In this document: one piece after another, positions 5,401 through 9,153 of the stretch
How positions within the stretch are numbered: position 1 is the stretch's first letter
How the letters are laid out: each line of letters opens with the position of its first letter
IMG/VR virus record: IMGVR_UViG_3300030114_000051
Coordinates: 1-20,214 of that record
Strand: one strand, 5' to 3'
Length of the DNA stretch: 20,214 bases
Source: a virus
Notes under the pieces: generated by a model
Told to the model about the DNA's origin: nothing
Seen by the model: only the letters and a program-made list of their open reading frames with translations
Databases searched by the model: none
Translations under genes and position numbers: made by a program

Positions 5401-5714
5401 TTATACTTGAACTATTTTGTCATTAAACAATATAGAGACATAAGCATCTGGATCTGGTCCTTCTTTAAATATCGCAAATGGCTCACCATTCCCAGCATTC
5501 GCATCTAGGAATTTCTTAACATACTCTAGGTTTGCAGTACCCTTTGGTGTTTTCCAAGTGAGAACATTGAGTCCTTTAGCATTAACTAATCCTCTTGTAC
5601 ATATCCTTTTAGTTACAAAGGAGGTTGCTATAACCCCTCCAATAACTAACCCGGTAACTACGATTTCCTTCTTGTGATCCTTACAGAATGTTTTAATGTT
5701 TTAATGTTTTTCAT
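5401..5714 (-). pseudogene. MKNIK-group membrane protein gene with an 8-bp frameshifting duplication
   Basis: From the ATG with its GAAAGGGG ribosome site the frame reads MKNIKTLKHSV and stops after 18 codons. If one of two tandem TTAATGTT units at 5693-5708 is removed, the frame becomes MKNIKTFCKDHKKE and runs unbroken for 101 codons to the TAA at 5401. That form has a hydrophobic segment (IVVTGLVIGGVIATSF), then a C-terminal domain containing WKTPKGTANLEYVKKFLDAN and a strand-rich end. The restored N-terminus matches the MKNIKGF...HKK start of the gene at 4552-4749. The in-frame segment has no ATG, GTG or TTG start near its beginning. I read it as an inactivated or slippage-switchable gene. 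Confidence 0.75.
5693..5708. repeat. Tandem 8-bp duplication (TTAATGTT x2)
   Basis: Two perfect adjacent copies of TTAATGTT, with a partial third copy (AATGTT) just before them at 5687-5692. The duplication lies at codons 3-8 of the gene at 5401-5714 and shifts its frame. It is typical of slipped-strand replication. Confidence 0.85.
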
Positions 5715-5735
5715 TTTTATTACCCCTTTCAAATT

Positions 5736-6512
5736 TTATTTCATAGTCCTTGGCATCATAGTAAAGTCAAGTACTAAACATGGAATATCATTCTCTGTCA
5801 ACTGGGAACTGAACTCTGGCTCTATCAAACCATCATCTATATTCCATCCAACCAGACCGCCTAATCCATTACTTGGTAAATCTAATTCGCTGTAAACATC
5901 GTTCACTGACATAAACATTTCGGTCATTAACTTCCTACTTGCCTCATTAAGTGATCTACGAATATGCTCAATATCACTTCTGAAATATCGTCCAGCTAAG
6001 ACATCATAACATAAGGTGTCACCATGTCCAGTGTTGATTATCTCAGTATCTCTAACTGGATTCTTGAGTATACGGTCCTTAGCAATTCCATCTTTAATCT
6101 CTTGTCCTTTTTTTTCACCTATTATTTCTACTACTTTGTTCTTATACTCTTTTAGAGCATTCTCAGACAAAGAATATAAACCAATCAGTGCAGCATTCCT
6201 ACGCTGGTTTACTGAGTTAGCAGACACAATTGCTGTAATGGTTACTGCACCAGAGATAAAAGTAGGAATATAACATTTCCAAACCTCTTTAAACATCTCC
6301 CATTTAGTGAAGTCGCTAAACTCCTCATTGGCATCTAGTTCCTCTGCACGTCGTTCTTCTAAGATCTGCATAGCTTTAGGTGTAGCATCCACTGCTGCAT
6401 ATACAGTAGTAAATACTCCCAGCACTCCCATACCTGTTAATATGGCAGGTGAATTTTTAATGACCGTTCTTCTTGTTGTCAATGCTAATTGATTAATACT
6501 CTCTTTGTTCAT
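5736..6512 (-). CDS. DUF6353-like phage membrane protein
   Basis: A 258-residue protein. Two hydrophobic segments at about residues 24-41 (ILTGMGVLGVFTTVYAAV) and 80-97 (YIPTFISGAVTITAIVSA) flank a Glu-rich stretch. Next come NSVNQRRNAALIGLYSLSE, a charged helix (KVVEIIGEKKGQEI), TGHGDTLCYDVLAGRYFRSD, and a C-terminal part with LVGWNIDDGLIEPEFSSQL. This order matches, from memory, the DUF6353 family of phage proteins, whose function is unknown. GAAAGGGG precedes the ATG. The upstream sequence carries promoter copy 3 and a highly structured 69-nt RNA element. Confidence 0.85.
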   Translation of the reverse strand: MNKESINQLALTTRRTVIKNSPAILTGMGVLGVFTTVYAAVDATPKAMQILEERRAEELDANEEFSDFTKWEMFKEVWKCYIPTFISGAVTITAIVSANSVNQRRNAALIGLYSLSENALKEYKNKVVEIIGEKKGQEIKDGIAKDRILKNPVRDTEIINTGHGDTLCYDVLAGRYFRSDIEHIRRSLNEASRKLMTEMFMSVNDVYSELDLPSNGLGGLVGWNIDDGLIEPEFSSQLTENDIPCLVLDFTMMPRTMK

Positions 6513-6545
6513 TTTTATAATCCCCTTTCAAAAATAAAAGTAAAA

Positions 6546-6614
6546 GAATATGGTGACCTCCAGAGCAATCTACTCTAGTTTGATATACTATTTAAAGTAC
6601 AAAGTCCCATATTC
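6546..6614 (-). ncRNA. Predicted three-way-junction small RNA / structured leader
   Basis: Reading the minus strand, the ends GAATATGG and CCATATTC pair perfectly (8 bp), and an inner GAC/GTC extends the closing stem past one bulged A. Inside are two hairpins: TTTG-TACT pairing with AGTA-x3-CAAA over a 6-base loop, and CTAGAG with CTCTGG around a 7-base loop. A T-rich tail (TTTTACTTTTATTTTT) follows the closing stem, so it may end as a small RNA or read through as a leader of the 5736-6512 gene. The expected start of transcription from promoter copy 3 is within 1-2 nt of the first paired base. It is not a tRNA: no T-arm and no D-arm can be drawn. Confidence 0.6.
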
Positions 6615-6643
6615 TTTCATTATAACCTGTGTTTTTTTCGCGA
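6614..6643 (-). promoter_or_regulatory. Copy 3 of the repeated phage promoter motif
   Basis: TCGCGAAAAAAACACA, then GGT, then TATAATGAAAG. A TTGCCT hexamer lies 18 nt before the TATAAT and could serve as a -35 box. It drives the three-way-junction RNA and probably the DUF6353-like gene. Confidence 0.8.
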
Positions 6644-6656
6644 GGCAAAAGAAAAA

Positions 6657-6702
6657 GAATATGATTTAGCCTTTTTGCTACGACGTCCTATCTATCATAT
6701 CC
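6657..6702 (-). ncRNA. 46-nt hairpin RNA with its own promoter and U-tract
   Basis: The ends GGATATGAT and ATCATATTC pair over 9 bp with one G-U. Inside is a smaller TAGC/GCTA hairpin with an A-rich loop and a GACGTC palindrome. TTTTTCTTTT follows immediately, making the closing stem a plausible terminator. It lies between promoter copies 4 and 3, and the expected transcription start is within 2 nt of the stem. It has no open frame with a ribosome site. Function unknown; a free small RNA is inferred. Confidence 0.5.
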
Positions 6703-6731
6703 TTTCATTATATAGTGTGTAAACCCCGCGA
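6702..6731 (-). promoter_or_regulatory. Copy 4 of the repeated phage promoter motif
   Basis: The TCGC, CACA and TATAATGAAAG elements are kept, but the A-tract between TCGC and CACA is replaced by GGGGTTTA. TTGCCT is present 18 nt upstream of the TATAAT. It drives the 46-nt hairpin RNA. Confidence 0.75.
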
Positions 6732-6742
6732 GGCAAAAATAA

Positions 6743-6819
6743 GAAGATGTGTCAGATTCGAACTGACGACCTCTGAGTAACTCTATCAGCGCTCTTACCT
6801 TACTGAGCTAACCATCTCC
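6743..6819 (-). tRNA. tRNA-like gene with abnormal anticodon loop and acceptor
   Basis: The cloverleaf is clear in parts: D-arm GCTC/GAGC with a loop holding AG..GG..A, variable region AGGTC, and T-arm GTCAG-TTCGAAT-CTGAC. The acceptor strands GGAGATG and CATCTTC pair over 7 bp with one G-U. Two departures stand out. The acceptor side has extra bases next to the D-arm and T-arm, best drawn as one bulged G. The 17-nt anticodon arm has a mismatched closing pair and G instead of U at position 33; positions 34-36 read AGU. No CCA is encoded. The isotype is therefore not assignable. Promoter copy 5 would start transcription at or within 2 nt of the 5' end. It may be a degraded tRNA or a tRNA mimic. 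Confidence 0.7.
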
Positions 6820-6848
6820 TTCTATTATAGGCTGTGTAATCCTTGCGA
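6819..6848 (-). promoter_or_regulatory. Copy 5 of the repeated phage promoter motif
   Basis: TCGCAAGGATTACACA, GCC, then TATAATAGAAG; the bases after TATAAT differ slightly from most copies. It starts 1 nt after the stop of the 6850-7197 gene and drives the tRNA-like gene. Confidence 0.75.
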
Positions 6849-6849
6849 G

Positions 6850-7197
6850 CTAAAACTTGATATGTTCTAGATCCCAAATATGATCATTGCATTCTGGATG
6901 TCTACGCATCATTGTAATAGCCGCTGCTGCATTCCACATAACCGCAGCCAAATGATCTTCATCAGTCCAACCATTGCTAGCCTTGAGTGAATGACGAATC
7001 ATACGATTAATGCAATCCTTAACACTAATCCCTTTTTCCCAATTCCTATCTTCATATTTTTTAGCACCTTCCTCATACCATTTAGCAAGTGCCTCCATGG
7101 CTTCGTACGGAAGTAAGTCAAATCTACCTCGCCCGTCATTTGATTCCCTCATTGCTCCAAACTCTGTTTTTTCCATTTCCCCTTGACCTTTTAACAT
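6850..7197 (-). CDS. dATP/dGTP diphosphohydrolase-like (DUF5664) protein
   Basis: A 115-residue protein containing RESNDGRGRFDLLPYEAMEA at about 17-36, then LAKWYEEGAKKYEDRNWEKG at about 37-56, an IRHSLKASNG helix and DEDHLAAVMWNAAAA. This order matches the phage family once called DUF5664 and now described as a dATP/dGTP diphosphohydrolase N-terminal domain, related to MazG-type nucleotide pyrophosphohydrolases (from memory). A nucleotide-pool role is therefore likely but not proven; the acidic YEEGAKKYED block is the probable metal site. The first ATG is kept because GAAAGGTGG lies 9 nt upstream. It has no repeated promoter of its own and needs read-through of the terminator at 7221-7243. 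Confidence 0.8.
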   Translation of the reverse strand: MLKGQGEMEKTEFGAMRESNDGRGRFDLLPYEAMEALAKWYEEGAKKYEDRNWEKGISVKDCINRMIRHSLKASNGWTDEDHLAAVMWNAAAAITMMRRHPECNDHIWDLEHIKF

Positions 7198-7220
7198 ATT
7201 AATATACCACCTTTCAAAAA

Positions 7221-7243
7221 TTAAAAAGTAAGCCTAAGCTTAC
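7221..7243 (-). terminator. Intrinsic terminator after the 7240-7407 gene
   Basis: On the minus strand GTAAGC and GCTTAC form a 6-bp stem with a TTAG loop, followed by TTTTTAATTTTT. The gene's TAA stop is inside the 5' arm of the stem. Confidence 0.75.
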
Positions 7244-7407
7244 CTTCTGTTAAGTATGTCTGAAAGTTTTATTTTTCTTTCAATAGCCTTCTCGATTGAG
7301 TTTGCTTTTGCATCGTCTAAGTTTCTCCATGTGATGACGTCTCTTTCGTCACGCTGAATCTCTTTGACTAGCCTTTCAATCTCTTTCGTTAAAGTATTAT
7401 CTTCCAT
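7240..7407 (-). CDS. 55-residue charged helical protein
   Basis: Begins MEDNTLTKEIERLVKEIQRD and is nearly all Lys/Arg/Glu/Asp-rich helix, with no cysteines and no membrane segment. The ATG at 7407 is preferred over the longer frame, which would start inside promoter copy 6; AGGGGGAT precedes the chosen ATG. It is the only soluble protein of about this size in the cassette block. A coiled-coil dimer is plausible. Function unknown. Confidence 0.75.
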   Translation of the reverse strand: MEDNTLTKEIERLVKEIQRDERDVITWRNLDDAKANSIEKAIERKIKLSDILNRR

Positions 7408-7430
7408 TATAATATCCCCCTTTATATTTA

Positions 7431-7460
7431 CTTTCATTATACACTATGTTTTTTATGCGA
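7431..7460 (-). promoter_or_regulatory. Copy 6 of the repeated phage promoter motif
   Basis: TCGCATAAAAAACATA, GTG, then TATAATGAAAG; CACA is changed to CATA. TTGCCT is 18 nt upstream and is fused to the U-tract of the preceding terminator. It drives the 7240-7407 gene. Confidence 0.75.
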
Positions 7461-7462
7461 GG

Positions 7463-7487
7463 CAAAAGAAGAAGCCTAAGCCTCCTC
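7463..7487 (-). terminator. Intrinsic terminator overlapping the stop of 7476-7688
   Basis: GAGGAGGC pairs with GCTTCTTC (8 bp with two G-U) around a TTAG loop that contains the TAG stop codon. A TTTT tract follows and merges with the TTGCCT of promoter copy 6. Confidence 0.75.
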
Positions 7488-7688
7488 AATATCAGATACC
7501 TCTACTTCAAAGTATTCTCCATCGATTTTAACTATGCTTCCATCTTTTAAACCTTTTCTAATTTTGTGTTTATATACCACTTGATTAACGCCTTTTGCAG
7601 TTAGACCCACGAGTGCCATTGTTCCATTCCATACGACTGGTGCCAATATTACACATGCTACTAACCTTACTAGTGTTTTATCATTCAT
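7476..7688 (-). CDS. 70-residue membrane-anchored protein
   Basis: A short basic start (MNDKTLVRL) leads to a hydrophobic region at about residues 8-30 (VACVILAPVVWNGTMALVGL). A basic segment follows (YKHKIRKGLKDGSI) and then an acidic tail (YFEVEVSDIEEA), which probably faces the cytoplasm. AGGGGGAT precedes the ATG. The gene forms one promoter-gene-terminator cassette with copy 7 upstream and a terminator over its stop. Function unknown. Confidence 0.8.
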   Translation of the reverse strand: MNDKTLVRLVACVILAPVVWNGTMALVGLTAKGVNQVVYKHKIRKGLKDGSIVKIDGEYFEVEVSDIEEA

Positions 7689-7715
7689 GATTAAATCCCC
7701 CTAAAATTTATTTTG

Positions 7716-7745
7716 GTTTCATTATAAACTGTGTTATTCCCGCGA
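7716..7745 (-). promoter_or_regulatory. Copy 7 of the repeated phage promoter motif
   Basis: TCGCGGGAATAACACA, GTT, then TATAATGAAAC. TTGCCT lies 18 nt upstream. It drives the 7476-7688 cassette. Confidence 0.75.
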
Positions 7746-7748
7746 GGC

Positions 7749-7778
7749 AAAAAGAAAGGCTGTCTTTTATAGACAACC
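7749..7778 (-). terminator. Intrinsic terminator overlapping the stop of 7767-7988
   Basis: GGTTGTCT pairs with AGACAGCC (8 bp, one G-U) around a short loop that holds the TAA stop codon. TTTCTTTTT follows and runs into TTGCCT of promoter copy 7. Confidence 0.8.
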
Positions 7779-7988
7779 CATCTCCTTCATTTTCGCTCTA
7801 AGGATCTTATTTTCAGTTTGAGCTTTCTTTGCTATGCTTATCAATTCTTTAGATTGGTCTAATGATCTTGATAATAATATTTCAGCTTCTGTATGCTGTT
7901 TATTTAACCTACATCTGTTAATTATATTACCAATTACCATTCCTCCAATTCCAACTAATCCTAAACATAATAATTCATTTCTCTCCAT
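7767..7988 (-). CDS. 73-residue membrane-anchored coiled-coil protein
   Basis: Starts MERNELLCLGLVGIGGMVIG, so one hydrophobic segment at about residues 6-23 anchors it. A long Lys/Glu/Gln helix then extends to the end (ILLSRSLDQSKELISIAKK and beyond), typical of a coiled coil. The ATG at 7988 follows GAAAGGGG, while the longer frame would run into promoter copy 8. It fits a single-cassette membrane protein. A spanin-like or scaffold role is conceivable but nothing in the sequence proves it. Confidence 0.8.
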   Translation of the reverse strand: MERNELLCLGLVGIGGMVIGNIINRCRLNKQHTEAEILLSRSLDQSKELISIAKKAQTENKILRAKMKEMGCL

Positions 7989-8011
7989 TTTATAATCCCC
8001 TTTCAAGTTTA

Positions 8012-8041
8012 CTTTCATTATACAATAAGTTATTTCTGCGA
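8012..8041 (-). promoter_or_regulatory. Copy 8 of the repeated phage promoter motif (most divergent)
   Basis: TCGCAGAAATAACTTA, TTG, then TATAATGAAAG: CACA is lost here, but TCGC, TATAATGAAAG, the spacing and the TTGCCT are kept. It drives the 7767-7988 cassette. Confidence 0.7.
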
Positions 8042-8044
8042 GGC

Positions 8045-8066
8045 AAAAAGAAAGCCTAAGCTCTCT
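8045..8066 (-). terminator. Intrinsic terminator overlapping the stop of 8056-8178
   Basis: AGAGAGC pairs with GCTTTCT (7 bp, one G-U) around a TTAG loop carrying the TAG stop. TTTTT follows and merges with TTGCCT of promoter copy 8. Confidence 0.75.
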
Positions 8067-8178
8067 TTACTCGTTCGTTTATTTTTTTTCCTATTTTATA
8101 CATGGCATAAATAGTCCATCCTGTAATAGTTATTACCCCTATGGCATTTCCCAATACTTCTCCTAAACTTTTATTCAT
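8056..8178 (-). CDS. 40-residue single-pass membrane peptide
   Basis: Starts MNKSLGEVLGNAIGVITITG and continues as one hydrophobic helix to about residue 28 (WTIYAMY), then a basic tail (KIGKKINERVKRA). The basic tail after the helix suggests an outside-in topology. AAGGGGGAT lies upstream of the ATG. It occupies its own cassette between promoter copy 9 and a terminator whose loop contains its stop. Function unknown. Confidence 0.7.
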   Translation of the reverse strand: MNKSLGEVLGNAIGVITITGWTIYAMYKIGKKINERVKRA

Positions 8179-8206
8179 GATAAAATCCCCCTTAAAATAA
8201 ATTTTA

Positions 8207-8236
8207 CTTCTATTATAGTATGTGTTAATTGTGCGA
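8207..8236 (-). promoter_or_regulatory. Copy 9 of the repeated phage promoter motif
   Basis: TCGCACAATTAACACA, TAC, then TATAATAGAAG. A T-rich stretch from the end of the upstream RNA replaces TTGCCT. It drives the 8056-8178 peptide. Confidence 0.75.
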
Positions 8237-8241
8237 AAAAC

Positions 8242-8304
8242 AAAAAAATAAGCTTGGGATTCGAACCCAAGTAAAGTCCCCCTCTTTCGAGTTACGACAC
8301 TTTT
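8242..8304 (-). ncRNA. 63-nt small RNA ending in a tRNA T-arm-like terminator
   Basis: The 3' half is CTTGGG-TTCGAAT-CCCAAG: a perfect 6-bp stem with the canonical tRNA T-loop, followed by CTTATTTTTTT, so the same hairpin serves as a terminator. The 5' half has GTAA/TTAC enclosing a CTC-GAAA-GAG tetraloop hairpin and an unpaired GGGGGACT that looks like a ribosome-binding sequence. No acceptor stem or anticodon arm can be drawn, so it is not a tRNA. Promoter copy 10 lies directly upstream. It may be a tRNA-derived remnant or a regulatory RNA. Confidence 0.55.
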
Positions 8305-8334
8305 CTTTCATTATAGTATGTGTTTTTTTCGCGA
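8305..8334 (-). promoter_or_regulatory. Copy 10 of the repeated phage promoter motif
   Basis: TCGCGAAAAAAACACA, TAC, then TATAATGAAAG, with TTGCCT 18 nt upstream. It drives the 63-nt RNA at 8242-8304. Confidence 0.8.
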
Positions 8335-8335
8335 G

Positions 8336-8368
8336 GCAAAAAGAGAAGGACATGTATTACACACGTCC
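8336..8368 (-). terminator. Intrinsic terminator overlapping the stop of 8357-8647
   Basis: GGACGTGT pairs with ACATGTCC (8 bp, one G-U) around a GTAAT loop that contains the TAA stop. TTCTCTTTTT follows and merges with TTGCCT of promoter copy 10. Confidence 0.8.
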
Positions 8369-8647
8369 CTTTAAAACAAATCCAAGTGCTTTGCTGGTGA
8401 TGATATGACCTTCCTCATACCCCACTATGATTGCAATTCCAATAAGATTACCTAATACTATTGCAAGCGTGTTCGCGTCAATTCGTGCTGGGTCTTTATA
8501 TATCGACTTTGCCTTTATCAACAACTCCAAGTTTGCTGCTAGTTTTTTGTATTCCTCAGAACCTCTATCAGTGTGTGACATAATTTCAATTATCTCATCT
8601 ACCTCCTTAGTAATTGGGTTTCTTTTATCTTTTCTGTATTTCTTCAT
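8357..8647 (-). CDS. 96-residue protein with C-terminal hydrophobic segment
   Basis: The first 60 residues are charged and helical (MKKYRKDKRNPITKEVDEII, then AANLELLIKAKSIYKD). A hydrophobic stretch at about 65-77 (LAIVLGNLIGIAIIVG) precedes YEEGHIITSKALGFVLKGRV, so it may be a membrane-associated protein with a cytoplasmic N-domain. The ATG at 8647 has AAGGGGAG upstream. It is the first cassette after the lysis genes, with promoter copy 11. Function unknown. Confidence 0.75.
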   Translation of the reverse strand: MKKYRKDKRNPITKEVDEIIEIMSHTDRGSEEYKKLAANLELLIKAKSIYKDPARIDANTLAIVLGNLIGIAIIVGYEEGHIITSKALGFVLKGRV

Positions 8648-8677
8648 TTCCTTCTCCCCTTTCAAGAGTTTTTAATT

Positions 8678-8707
8678 CCTTCATTATAACCTGTGTTTTA
8701 TTCGCGA
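8678..8707 (-). promoter_or_regulatory. Copy 11 of the repeated phage promoter motif
   Basis: TCGCGAATAAAACACA, GGT, then TATAATGAAGG. It begins 1 nt after the stop of the last lysis gene and separates the lysis module from the cassette block. Confidence 0.8.
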
Positions 8708-8923
8708 TTATAATACCTCTTTAGGGGCATAAGCAGCGTCCGTCCAAGCCTCAGCTAATATGTACGCAATTATTGCTCCTCCTGCCATTATGATTGCTAC
8801 AACCTGTTCGATAGAGCCAGGATTCATTCCTCTAGCTGTCATTAACAATGTTATAAATCCACAAACCATTGTCCAGAACTTCCTACTGGTCAACTTCCTT
8901 ACTAATTCCGCATTTAAGTTCAT
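8708..8923 (-). CDS. Holin-like small membrane protein
   Basis: A 71-residue protein starting MNLNAELVRKLTSRKFWTMV, with two hydrophobic helices at about residues 17-31 and 41-58 (VVAIIMAGGAIIAYILAEAW). The SRKFW start and the GGAIIAYILAEAW block are typical of short putative holins next to phage endolysins (from memory). An upstream in-frame GTG at 8935 is 4 nt from the AGGAG site and the ATG is 11 nt, so either start is possible. It overlaps the next membrane gene by 41 nt. Role in membrane pore formation is inferred from position and size. Confidence 0.7.
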   Translation of the reverse strand: MNLNAELVRKLTSRKFWTMVCGFITLLMTARGMNPGSIEQVVAIIMAGGAIIAYILAEAWTDAAYAPKEVL

Positions 8924-9152
8924 TATACACTTCACTCCTTTTTTCTTTAACTACTTTAGTTTTCTTAATACTAGCCATTAACCATAACTCACCGGTAGTA
9001 AAGCCGAAGAACGCTGCTACCAATGCCACCGGTTCTGCTCCAGTAATTGCAAATACTCTTAGTACTGCTACTGTAAACCATATATTCATTATGATTATTA
9101 ATAATACCATTACCTTAGAGAACTGTCCAGTTTCCTTTACTTCTTCGTCCAT
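8883..9152 (-). CDS. Phage membrane protein, possible holin partner
   Basis: An 89-residue protein with hydrophobic segments at about residues 14-30 (VMVLLIIIMNIWFTVAVL) and 39-58 (EPVALVAAFFGFTTGELWLM), then a strongly basic tail (IKKTKVVKEKRSEV). The GAEPVALVAAFF...FTTGELWLMA pattern recurs in phage lysis modules (from memory). AGGAG lies 6 nt before the ATG, just past the endolysin stop. With the overlapping 8708-8923 gene it makes a two-membrane-protein lysis unit; which one is the holin cannot be told from sequence. Confidence 0.7.
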   Translation of the reverse strand: MDEEVKETGQFSKVMVLLIIIMNIWFTVAVLRVFAITGAEPVALVAAFFGFTTGELWLMASIKKTKVVKEKRSEVYNELKCGISKEVDQ

Positions 9153-9153
9153 A

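Noticed and set aside
6546-6614. Candidate tRNA from the paired GAATATG/CATATTC ends
   Set aside because: No T-arm of 5+7+5 fits before the 3' acceptor strand and no D-arm is found; two internal hairpins and a bulged closing stem fit a three-way junction instead.
7407-7437. Longer starts for the 7240-7407 and 7767-7988 genes
   Set aside because: The longer frames begin inside the repeated promoter motif, at or upstream of the expected transcription start, and skip the proper AGGGGGAT or GAAAGGGG sites.
8195-8257. TTG-started frame after GGGGGACTTTAC in the 63-nt RNA
   Set aside because: It would run through the T-arm hairpin, its U-tract and the next promoter; it is better explained as an exposed G-run in a non-coding RNA.
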